From contig NZ_MUFV01000004.1 of assembly GCF_002017875.1 (NCBI RefSeq), forward strand, positions 158,712 through 222,711: a stretch of DNA of 64,000 bases. The letters are read 5' to 3'. This document shows, one piece after another, positions 25,730-32,786 of this stretch. The DNA is from Deinococcus sp. LM3 (GTDB taxonomy: Bacteria > Deinococcota > Deinococci > Deinococcales > Deinococcaceae). A program made the translations under genes and the position numbers. The notes beneath the pieces are model-generated. The model ran no database searches and was not told where the DNA came from. It was given only the letters and a program-made list of their open reading frames with translations. How positions within the stretch are numbered: the first letter of the stretch is position 1; every line of letters begins with the position of its first letter.

Positions 25730-26203
25730 TTAACGGGGCAGCAGCTGCTGAAGCTGGTTGGTGGGCACGATGACCCGGTAACCGACCCCGCTGGTGGGGC
25801 GGAAGTTGACGACACTGGTGTCGCCATGCGTGAGGATGATCAGACGCACGGACCCGCTCACGGGCACGGTCCTGGACTGCATGCGGTCCCAGCGCGCTTC
25901 GCGTTGAGCGTCCTTGATCGTGTCGATCAGGTCGCCGACGTGCAGCGTGACGGGCGCGAGGCCAGCGGCCTGCAGGCGGATGACCATGCGGCCATCCTTC
26001 AGGTTGTCCGTGCTGCGCTGAACGAGCGTCAGGCGGGTGCTGTGCTCTTCCCAGCCTTGCAGGGTGACGATCAGACCGCTGATGAGGAAAGCGGCGATAG
26101 TGGCCACGCCGAAACCGGCGGGCAGGTCGAGCAGGATGACGGCGGCCATCAGGGCGAGGGCGATGACGGCAACGGCGAACTGCTGACGGGTGATGATGAG
26201 CAT
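25730..26203 (-). CDS. Two-helix membrane protein, 157 aa
   Basis: Starts MLIITRQQFAVAVIAL. Two hydrophobic segments (about 8-27 and 30-48) are followed by a soluble domain with TLHVGDLIDTIKDAQ and a beta-rich end. AAGGAG lies 9 nt before the ATG inside a leader with competing RNA arms (26204-26306), so translation may be switched. Function unknown. Confidence 0.6.
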   Translation of the reverse strand: MLIITRQQFAVAVIALALMAAVILLDLPAGFGVATIAAFLISGLIVTLQGWEEHSTRLTLVQRSTDNLKDGRMVIRLQAAGLAPVTLHVGDLIDTIKDAQREARWDRMQSRTVPVSGSVRLIILTHGDTSVVNFRPTSGVGYRVIVPTNQLQQLLPR

Positions 26204-26306
26204 GACGCACTCCTTGTGCCCACGGATGGGCGGTGAAGGCGGAGTGCGTCAGCAATCAATGTGTGGGCCCGGGAGGGCGCCAGCACACTGCTTGCTGACG
26301 CACTCC
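26204..26306 (-). promoter_or_regulatory. Leader with alternative RBS-sequestering arms
   Basis: On the minus strand: arm 1 GGAGTGCGTCAGCAA (26306-26292), arm 2 TTGCTGACGCACTCC (26255-26241), arm 3 GGAGTGCGTC (26213-26204), which contains the ribosome binding site and abuts the ATG. Arm 2 pairs perfectly with arm 1 (15 bp) or with arm 3 (10 bp), so the two structures exclude each other. Confidence 0.7.
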
Positions 26307-26320
26307 TGAGCGAAAAAAGA

Positions 26321-26376
26321 GAAATCCTGCCGGTCCCCGTGAAAGGGGGTGCCCTCGTGGGGGCCGGCAGGATTTC
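26321..26376 (-). terminator. Terminator-like hairpin in leader of 26203 gene
   Basis: 13-bp perfect stem (26321-26333/26364-26376), followed on the minus strand by TCTTTTTT. Preceded by GCCCCCGTTGTCGAAA (26388-26373), an element shared with the leader at 27894-27948. Confidence 0.75.
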
Positions 26377-26480
26377 GACAACGGGGGCGAAGTGACCTTC
26401 GCGGAGAAACTGAGATGACTGTAGCACCTTCTGCGCCGCGCTACAGCGGGAAATGCCACGTCGGATCCACCAATGAGAAA

Positions 26481-26509
26481 ATCCCCGAGACGCAAGGTCA
26501 ATCGGGGAT
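26481..26509 (-). repeat. Constant-loop hairpin B1
   Basis: 8-bp stem ATCCCCGA/TCGGGGAT around loop TTGACCTTGCGTC (minus strand), followed by TTTTC. Likely terminator of ssb. Confidence 0.75.
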
Positions 26510-26542
26510 CATCCAGCCGGATAGGGCTGTTGTTGTACGGTT

Positions 26543-26563
26543 CGAGGACACAAGGTCAACTCG
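26543..26563 (-). repeat. Constant-loop hairpin B2
   Basis: 4-bp stem CGAG/CTCG around loop TTGACCTTGTGTC (minus strand), 58 nt from hairpin B1. Confidence 0.65.
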
Positions 26564-26590
26564 GCGCGTACAGCATCTCAACGGGGTGAC

Positions 26591-27481
26591 TCAGAAAGGC
26601 AGGTCCTCGTCGGGCGGGAAGTGATCATCCAGTCCCTGATCGATGTCGAGTCCTCCCGAGTGGGTGGGGGCGGGGCGCGTCGGGGCCGGGCTGCTGGAGC
26701 GGGAGGCTCCGGCGGCGACAGGCTGACGTGCGGGGGCGGGCGCGGCACTGCGGGTCGGCGTGCTGCCCTGCGCGGTGGTGCCACGGGCGAGCGCTTCGAC
26801 AAGGGACGCTTCCACCTTGGTGGTGTTGCGCTTGTTGCCGTCGCGATCCGTCCAGGCTTCGTTGGTGAGGCGTCCCTGCACGAGCACGGGATCCCCTTTG
26901 CGGAGGTCCTTCATGCGTTCGGCGAGTTCGCGCCACAGGGTGACGTCGATCCAGTGGGTCTTCTCCTGCTTCTGACCCTGACGGTCGTTCCAGGTCTCGT
27001 TCACGGCCAGGCCGAGTCCGAGCACGGCGTCGCCGGCGGGTGTGTAGCGGAGTTCGGGGTCACGGGTGACGTTGCCGATCAGGATGACTTCGTTCATGCC
27101 GCCACTCATCCGCACACCGCCTCCGGCGTCCTGAATGAGTTCCGGCGAGTACCCGAGCTGCTCCATGCGCTGGGCTTTGACGCGGACCATGCTGCGCTTG
27201 CCGCCTTCCGGTGCGTCCCACTGGCTGTACTCCACGCTGCCTTCGACCATCACGGCGTCGCCGGCCTTGAGGTTGCGTTCGGCCTGCCATTCGGCGGGTT
27301 TGCCGAGGATGGACACGCGGTGGTACCAGGGGAGTTTGCGGGGCTGGCCGTCACTGCCGGTGATGTGATCTTCACCGGCGATGGTGGCTTCGAAGACGGC
27401 GGTGCCGCTGGGGGTGTAGCGCATTTCGGGGTCGCGAGCGAGAACGCCGATCAGGAAAACGTGATTCATGCCTCGTGCCAT
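26591..27481 (-). CDS. ssb: Single-stranded DNA-binding protein, two OB folds
   Basis: 296 aa. OB fold 1 at about 4-110 (MNHVFLIGVLARDPEMRYTP) and OB fold 2 at about 128-235 (MNEVILIGNVTRDPELRYTP), then a Pro/Ser/Ala linker and the acidic tip DEDLPF. Two OB folds per chain, acting as a homodimer, is the Deinococcus-Thermus SSB design. The tip binds replication and repair partners. A plasmid copy probably protects ssDNA during replication and transfer. GGAG precedes the ATG. The gene is followed by the paired constant-loop hairpins. Confidence 0.95.
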   Translation of the reverse strand: MARGMNHVFLIGVLARDPEMRYTPSGTAVFEATIAGEDHITGSDGQPRKLPWYHRVSILGKPAEWQAERNLKAGDAVMVEGSVEYSQWDAPEGGKRSMVRVKAQRMEQLGYSPELIQDAGGGVRMSGGMNEVILIGNVTRDPELRYTPAGDAVLGLGLAVNETWNDRQGQKQEKTHWIDVTLWRELAERMKDLRKGDPVLVQGRLTNEAWTDRDGNKRNTTKVEASLVEALARGTTAQGSTPTRSAAPAPARQPVAAGASRSSSPAPTRPAPTHSGGLDIDQGLDDHFPPDEDLPF

Positions 27482-27638
27482 GGTGTACTCCTTGCCTCCA
27501 GTGTGGAGGACTTCAGGTCCGGGGGCTGTCCGCCCTCCGGTGAGAAGGGGGATCAGCTGGGCGGGTGAAGTCGAGTGCGGTCGGGGGAGCCCGGCACGCT
27601 TTGGACGGTGCCGGGCCGCTCGAGGCGACCCACAAGGG

Positions 27639-27821
27639 TTACTGGTGGTTCAGGCGGGCCTGAACGGCGGGGAAGAGGTGGAGTCGGTCGGTGCGGATGG
27701 GTTCGCCCAGGGCGAGGCTGGTGCCTTGCTCCTGTGCTCTCACAGCTGCTCTGAGACTCTTGGGGCAGGCCCCGAACTGGAACTTGGACGTGCCGCCGAC
27801 GGTGTATTCGAGTACGAACAT
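27639..27821 (-). CDS. Small protein, 60 aa
   Basis: Starts MFVLEYTVGGTSKFQFGACP. The ATG follows a strong AAGGAGG at the usual distance. Alpha/beta character, with one Cys at 19. The leader holds a terminator-like hairpin (27894-27937) and several GGCCTCC/GGAGGC arms that can mask the ribosome binding site. No family recognised. Confidence 0.6.
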   Translation of the reverse strand: MFVLEYTVGGTSKFQFGACPKSLRAAVRAQEQGTSLALGEPIRTDRLHLFPAVQARLNHQ

Positions 27822-27948
27822 GAGGCCTCCTTCCGGAGGCTGCAGTGGGGCCCGGAGGCCGCATCAGCAGCCTCCGGGCAAAGCAAAACCCCACCGTGCA
27901 CGTGCGTGCAATCCCGAACGGGAACGGTGGGGTTTTGACAACGGGGGC
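27822..27948 (-). promoter_or_regulatory. Structured leader of the 60-aa gene
   Basis: Minus strand order: GCCCCCGTTGTCAAAA (27948-27933), a 14-bp hairpin (27894-27907/27924-27937) ending in TTTTG, then an arm CCGGAGGCTGC that pairs either with GCCTCCGG or with the later GCAGCCTCCGG. The GGCCTCC arm can also pair with the GGAGGCC of the ribosome binding site. Same plan as the leader at 26204-26388. Confidence 0.65.
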
Positions 27949-28006
27949 AGGGGGTGAACCCTGCAGGATTTCGTGCTGCCATTGTTGGCAGAGTCCAGCC
28001 CCCGCG

Positions 28007-29203
28007 TCAAGTGCTCCTCCCGTACCGCACCCGCCGGGCGCGCAGGAAGGTGTCCAAGGACCCGGGCATGGCTTCACGGCGCTCGTGTGCGACGTAGGCC
28101 GCGCGAGCGGTCTTCGGGGCCGCGTCATGGCCGATCAAGCGCAGGTACCGGATGGTGTCCTCGATGGGCCGTCCAGTGGCCGCCCACTCGCGCGCGACCA
28201 GGTGCGCCGCCCGCGCTTGATCTTCGGGTGGGAGCTGGGCGTATACGTCCTCCAACGCCTGAGTGGCGGTCTGTGGCGTAGAACGGGCATCTGTGCTGCT
28301 GTACCCCCACGGCTCGCCACGTGGTGCGGTGTACGCGGTGCGCATGCTCGCGCGGTACTCGTCCAGGGTGTACGGTGCCCCCCGACCATCCGGGTGTTGG
28401 TGCCCGACATGGCTGACGTACGTCTGGCCGACCTGGAGCACTTCCGCGTGGCTGTAGCCGTTGTTGTACAGCGCCCACGCAAGGTGATACCCCGTGTCGT
28501 TCCGGCCACCGAGTGTTCCGTCCTGAACTTTCTGGAGTGCCCAGTCGAGGATGCGGCTGCTGGGGTATCGGTCGTCACCGCGGGGGAGAGGACCGGTCAT
28601 CGGTGGTGGCGCCGGGAGTGGTGGCACCAGGCGGAGCGCTTCGCGCAGGGTCAGGGGCAGGTCGTCGAGCGTGTCGATGTCCGCCGGGTCCCGGAGGTAC
28701 ACGTAAGGCCCCTTGCGGGTCACGGTCGGCGGCAGGATGGCGTTTCCGCCGTCGCCCCGGACGTCGACGCAGTCGGGGGCGCCGTGGGTGGACTTCCCGA
28801 CCAGATTCCCGACGCGCCACTCGGGTGCCCGTAAGTGCCAGTGATAGCCGCCGCCCGTGCGGACGTGCGGCCGGATACCCAGCGAGTGGGCGTACGCGCG
28901 GCCTTCGTCACCGTCGAAGTCAATGACGATCCGGCCACTGATGCGGCCGGTCACGAGTGCCATCCCGACGTTCTGCGTGTTGGCAAACCACGCCGTGACG
29001 GTTTCTGCGGAGGGGGCGGCAGTCTGGAGGGGCTTCCAGCTGGCCCGGAGGCGCGCGGGGTTCTCAGGGTCTGGACGGTGGTAGCCCGTCCGGATTAGCA
29101 GGGCACTGTGTGGATCCTTGTCCCGGTCATTGCCTGCGTGCACGGGGAGGATGGAGCACCCCCGTGCCAGGCACGCGAGGGCTTCATCAAGCAGCGCTGC
29201 CAT
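28007..29203 (-). CDS. Prim-pol type primase/polymerase
   Basis: 398 aa. The N-terminal domain (about 5-200) fits the archaeo-eukaryotic primase fold of bifunctional primase-polymerases: a P-loop-less start (ALACLARGCSILPVHAG), ALVTGRISGRIVIDFDGDEG (about 82-101, metal-binding Asp residues) and HVRTGGGYHWHLRAPEW (about 112-128, His/Arg nucleotide site). The C-terminal half is helical (PriCT-like, about 245-380). It probably makes primers on the plasmid or on transferred ssDNA. Its start overlaps the 3' end of the upstream gene by 17 nt. Confidence 0.8.
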   Translation of the reverse strand: MAALLDEALACLARGCSILPVHAGNDRDKDPHSALLIRTGYHRPDPENPARLRASWKPLQTAAPSAETVTAWFANTQNVGMALVTGRISGRIVIDFDGDEGRAYAHSLGIRPHVRTGGGYHWHLRAPEWRVGNLVGKSTHGAPDCVDVRGDGGNAILPPTVTRKGPYVYLRDPADIDTLDDLPLTLREALRLVPPLPAPPPMTGPLPRGDDRYPSSRILDWALQKVQDGTLGGRNDTGYHLAWALYNNGYSHAEVLQVGQTYVSHVGHQHPDGRGAPYTLDEYRASMRTAYTAPRGEPWGYSSTDARSTPQTATQALEDVYAQLPPEDQARAAHLVAREWAATGRPIEDTIRYLRLIGHDAAPKTARAAYVAHERREAMPGSLDTFLRARRVRYGRST

Positions 29204-29651
29204 CGTTCACTTCGACCTGGGGTTCAGTGCTCGGCTGGCTCTCGTCCACGGGTTGCTGGGTACCTTCTGCACCTTTCTTCGGAGTCACGGCTGCGGGTTT
29301 CCCGGGTTGACGCTCTTGCACGGTCGATTTTGGGGTACGGTCCGGGCGGGGCTGAGAGCGAGCCTCAATGATGGCCGCCAGGAGGGACGCGTCAATGTGC
29401 ACCGCGATGTTCGCCGGGATGGGCGCGTTGGTGGGCTTGAGGAGGGCCCGGATTTTGGCACTGATGTCGCTGAGCCACGCCTGGGAGTTCGCGTCGAGCA
29501 GCATGAGGTAGTCCTGCTGCTCACCGGAACTGGCCACGGGCACAGCGGCCAGCGTGCCACTGCGGACGGCCTCGTGGACGAGGCGGCTGAACAATGGGCG
29601 CAGAGCCTCAGGGAACGTCTGGGCGGCTTGGCTGGAGAAGGTGGTGGTCAT
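29187..29651 (-). CDS. Unknown protein, 154 aa
   Basis: Starts MTTTFSSQAAQTFPEALRPL. The N-terminal about 100 residues form a folded domain; the C-terminal 50 are a disordered Pro/Gln/Glu tail. It is coupled to the upstream gene (ATGA) and overlaps the primase start, so it is probably a replication accessory protein. No family recognised. Confidence 0.55.
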   Translation of the reverse strand: MTTTFSSQAAQTFPEALRPLFSRLVHEAVRSGTLAAVPVASSGEQQDYLMLLDANSQAWLSDISAKIRALLKPTNAPIPANIAVHIDASLLAAIIEARSQPRPDRTPKSTVQERQPGKPAAVTPKKGAEGTQQPVDESQPSTEPQVEVNDGSAA

Positions 29652-30487
29652 GCGGGGTGTACCTCGCTGAGGGTTCTGAGCAGGCGGGCCAGTTGCCGCG
29701 GGCTGGTCAGGCAGAGTTTCATGGGTTGCAGGAGCGCGTCCTCAAGGGTTTGAACCTTGTGTTGCAGGGCGGGGAGCTCGTCGTTGTGCATCAGGGTGCC
29801 CAGCACGAGAAGGTGCCCGTTCTCCGTGCTGTGGGGGTACAGGCGTCTGGTGGTGAAGGGGACGACCGGGTGGTCTCGCAGAACGCCAGGGGTAGGCGGA
29901 TACGTCGTGGGGTCGATGTAAGGCAGGCCGAGCATGGCAGCCCGCGCGTCCGCTTCTTCCTCCGGATTGGGCCGGTAGTTCTCCCACGCAGACCTGGGCA
30001 GGAGCGCCGCCAGGGCAGCGGCATCCTCCACGTCCCGCCAGTGCGCGCGCGCATCCGGATAGACCAGCGTGAAGAGTTCCCGGAAGGTCGCGGGCGGGGC
30101 CAGATCAATGCGGAGCGTGGCCTGACCGCCCGGCACGAGTGGGTTGAAGTGGGCGCGGAGCGACGCGAAGTCCGTCACGCGGGCGAGCGGGTCAGGGCTG
30201 AGCAGGTGAATGGTGGTGAAGGCCCTGACACGTGGGAGAACCAGGTGGTCGAGGGCGAGGTGGAGGGGCAGCAGGCGGGCGTCGATCGGGCCAGCAGCGG
30301 CCGGGTGAGGGACAAACGTGCGGTTGCTGCGGTGGGCGAGTTGCGCCCAGACGGTGTCGGTCTGGGCGCCCAGGTGCCGGTGGAGGGCGTTGAGGACGCT
30401 GCCGCCATGCTTCAGTTCTGCCGCCGTGCTGGCCAGTACCGGGGCTGGAATCAGCCCCGTTCGCGCGTACTGGTCAAGGGTCTGCAT
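29648..30487 (-). CDS. Unknown protein, 279 aa
   Basis: Starts MQTLDQYARTGLIPAPVLAS at ATG 30487, one base after the upstream stop. Alpha/beta protein with LPLHLALDHLVLPRVRAF and a Pro/Thr segment near TYPPTPGVLRDHP. No signal peptide. Its place between the 30489 gene and the primase suggests a replication or maintenance role. Not recognised. Confidence 0.55.
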   Translation of the reverse strand: MQTLDQYARTGLIPAPVLASTAAELKHGGSVLNALHRHLGAQTDTVWAQLAHRSNRTFVPHPAAAGPIDARLLPLHLALDHLVLPRVRAFTTIHLLSPDPLARVTDFASLRAHFNPLVPGGQATLRIDLAPPATFRELFTLVYPDARAHWRDVEDAAALAALLPRSAWENYRPNPEEEADARAAMLGLPYIDPTTYPPTPGVLRDHPVVPFTTRRLYPHSTENGHLLVLGTLMHNDELPALQHKVQTLEDALLQPMKLCLTSPRQLARLLRTLSEVHPA

Positions 30488-30488
30488 G

Positions 30489-31589
30489 TCAGAGGATGTT
30501 GCCGTCTGCCCAGCACGTGCTGGCCGCGAACCGGGCAAAGCGGTCGAAGAGTGGATTGGGCGCTCGGGCCGCCTGGATCTGCGTGCGGATGCGGAATGCC
30601 TCGCGGGCCAGGGACCGCAGGCGGGTCCCACTGCGGCCCAGATCATGCGTGCCTTCCTGCTTGGCGAGATGATCGGCTTGTTCCCAGATTCGCCGCGCGC
30701 CATCTGTGGAGTGGTGGACGTCGATGCGGCCACCGCCGCCTCCGACTTGGAGGACCCATTCCATCATGTTGAGTTCCGCGTCGATCAGATCGTCGCCAGT
30801 GGACGCCGTGGCGTGGACGACGATGGTGCCGAGGCCGACCATGACGACGCCGGTATACACGCGTTCGTAGTCCGTGATGGCGGCGGTGTGGACGACGTAG
30901 GTGACGAGGGGGCTGGGGGTGGGCATCTTGCCGTCTTTCATGAGCTTCATCAGGTCACGCCAGATGGGGGATTCCCGCTCGGGGCGCGCGAGGACGAAGC
31001 TCTTGCCGGATTTCGCCAGCGAGCGGGCGAGTTCGCCGTACTCGTCACTTTTATTGCGCAGGTCACGGATGGCGTTGGTGATTTCGGATTCGGTGGTGTG
31101 AATGCGAATGGTGCTGCGCGTGCGGCTGAGGCGAGCGGCCTCGGTCAGGGCTTGCACGACCCAGTTGTCGTCCTGTGGTTGGGAGTGGTAGTTGCCGATC
31201 GTGGCGTCCAGGCGCGCGTCCTTGAGCACGTGGACGTAGGTGAGGATGCCCGCGAACCGGGTGATGTAAATGTCGTCGAACTGACGGTATGACCGCTTTG
31301 GAGGGGCTGGCTCGGCCGTCTGGCCCTGAGCGGGCAGCTGTGCCGTGGGCTGGGAAGCTGCGGGTGCCGGGGGCGGTGGCGTGAACGCGGGTTGCACCTG
31401 CGGTTCTACGACCCTCGGTTCCACGATCTGCGGTTCTCTGACCGTCGGCTCCACGATCTGCGGTTCTCTGACCGTCGGCTCCACGATCTGTGGTTCTACG
31501 ACCGTCGGCTCCACGACCTGTCGCACAGCGACTGGTTGGGCTGGGCGGGCCAGCACGGGGGTTGGACTTGGTATGGGTGAATCGCTCAT
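30489..31589 (-). CDS. Repeat-containing unknown protein, 366 aa
   Basis: Starts [13 protein letters not shown] with GGAGGT 6 nt upstream. Residues about 20-66 are tandem copies of a [18 protein letters not shown] unit encoded by 30-bp direct DNA repeats (about 31400-31520), a probable extended spacer. After a Pro-rich stretch comes a folded domain from about residue 100 ([17 protein letters not shown]). Function unknown. Confidence 0.6.
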   Translation of the reverse strand: MSDSPIPSPTPVLARPAQPVAVRQVVEPTVVEPQIVEPTVREPQIVEPTVREPQIVEPRVVEPQVQPAFTPPPPAPAASQPTAQLPAQGQTAEPAPPKRSYRQFDDIYITRFAGILTYVHVLKDARLDATIGNYHSQPQDDNWVVQALTEAARLSRTRSTIRIHTTESEITNAIRDLRNKSDEYGELARSLAKSGKSFVLARPERESPIWRDLMKLMKDGKMPTPSPLVTYVVHTAAITDYERVYTGVVMVGLGTIVVHATASTGDDLIDAELNMMEWVLQVGGGGGRIDVHHSTDGARRIWEQADHLAKQEGTHDLGRSGTRLRSLAREAFRIRTQIQAARAPNPLFDRFARFAASTCWADGNIL

Positions 31590-32418
31590 AGGTGACCTCC
31601 AGCGGTGTGCCGCGTGTGGGTGGAGCAGGGCGGCCGGTTGCCCTCACGGGTGGACCGGTGCGCCGGGTGGCACGCGGCGTTTGACCCTGCGGCTGCGGCG
31701 CACGCGGCCCGCGAGGGTGAGGCCGGTGGACCAGCGTGCGGGGTGCGGGGCGCACCGGCGCGCGGCGGGTGGCGGCGACCAAGGGCTCGGTGATCGGCGC
31801 GGTCGCGGGCTGGGGTGCCGGCAGGTCACGGAGGTACTCCAGCACAAGCAACGAGCCAGTGCGGAGGGCGGCGCAGCCTCGCTCGACCAACTGCTCGGCG
31901 GCCTGAAGGATGGTGGACCGGGCGAGCTTGAGCTCGGTCACCATGCGGGTGATGCTGTCCCGCCGCGCGTTCAGATTTTTTACGTGGTCGAGGACGCGCT
32001 GGATGTCCTGGTCGTTGGCGTCAGGCGCAGGTTGCTCGGGCTGTACGACACTCAGGATCCGGGTGCGTTTGCCGTGCAGGCTGATCGTCACGATGGACTG
32101 CGGACCATCCAGCAGCCAGGCCAAAAAGGCCGCGCTGATCCCGAGGCGTTTGATGATGGGCAGCCGGACGCTGGGACCGTGGCGCTTGAGGTCCTCGGCG
32201 AGGAGGTGCAGGTGGTTGGTCCGGGCGGCGTTGATCTGGGCGGTGACGACGTAGTAGACGCCGGCCACGCAGGTGATGGTGCCATCGGCTAGGCCCTGGG
32301 TGAGTTGTGTCCGAACGTGGTCTTTGCAGATCGGCGCAGCCGCGCGCAGCTCCGTGAGGATCTGCATGGTGGTCATGCACATCCCGGTTGTGCTCAGGTG
32401 TTGGAGGACGCGGCTCAT
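31063..32418 (-). CDS. Helix-turn-helix protein heading the minus operon
   Basis: Up to 451 aa. Residues 1-100 look like a winged helix ([31 protein letters not shown]...). A second helical domain at about 130-205 ([28 protein letters not shown]) also resembles an HTH. After about residue 275 the frame becomes Arg/Gly/Thr-rich and overlaps the next gene by 527 nt, so the real C-terminus may be shorter or lost to a frameshift. It faces the regulator at 32787 across repeated operators and may bind them. Confidence 0.55.
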   Translation of the reverse strand: MSRVLQHLSTTGMCMTTMQILTELRAAAPICKDHVRTQLTQGLADGTITCVAGVYYVVTAQINAARTNHLHLLAEDLKRHGPSVRLPIIKRLGISAAFLAWLLDGPQSIVTISLHGKRTRILSVVQPEQPAPDANDQDIQRVLDHVKNLNARRDSITRMVTELKLARSTILQAAEQLVERGCAALRTGSLLVLEYLRDLPAPQPATAPITEPLVAATRRAPVRPAPRTLVHRPHPRGPRAPQPQGQTPRATRRTGPPVRATGRPAPPTRGTPLEVTYERFTHTKSNPRAGPPSPTSRCATGRGADGRRTTDRGADGQRTADRGADGQRTADRGTEGRRTAGATRVHATAPGTRSFPAHGTAARSGPDGRASPSKAVIPSVRRHLHHPVRGHPHLRPRAQGRAPGRHDRQLPLPTTGRQLGRASPDRGRSPQPHAQHHSHSHHRIRNHQRHP

Positions 32419-32440
32419 GCGCGCACCGTGTCAAATTAAT

Positions 32441-32720
32441 TCTCTCCAAGTCTGATCGGGAGGGCGATGCGCTTTTCGTTGTTTGGGACGGTGTTTTCGC
32501 CCAATCTCTCCAATTCTCATGTTCTTATTTTTTACTCAGAATGAAATACTTAACAAAATTTTCTTAATCTTGTAGTCAGACTTGGAGATATTGAGAATTT
32601 TGTGAGGTTTTGGGGGTATTATGAGTGAAATTTGGAGATAAGTATTATGAGAGTTGGAGATAAATATAGCCGTTTTTGGCGAATTCCACTCATAATTCAG
32701 TCAGACTTGGAGAGATTGAG
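32441..32720. promoter_or_regulatory. Divergent promoter region with repeated TTGGAGA operators
   Basis: AT-rich gap between divergent genes. Copies of a (C/A)TTGGAGAKA site occur at 32441-32455 and 32505-32519 (bottom strand) and at 32575-32595, 32626-32640, 32651-32665 and 32701-32720 (top strand). Three copies extend to CAGACTTGGAGA. A direct repeat ATTATGAG flanks two of them. Confidence 0.7.
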
Positions 32721-32786
32721 GGGTTCCATGTCTAGACAGATTTGATCACAGATGCCCGTTCCCCCTGCTGAGAGGATGCCGTACCC

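Noticed and set aside
23713..25773. 686-codon plus-strand frame
   Set aside because: Antisense of the 667-aa minus gene, which has a proper ribosome binding site and operon context.
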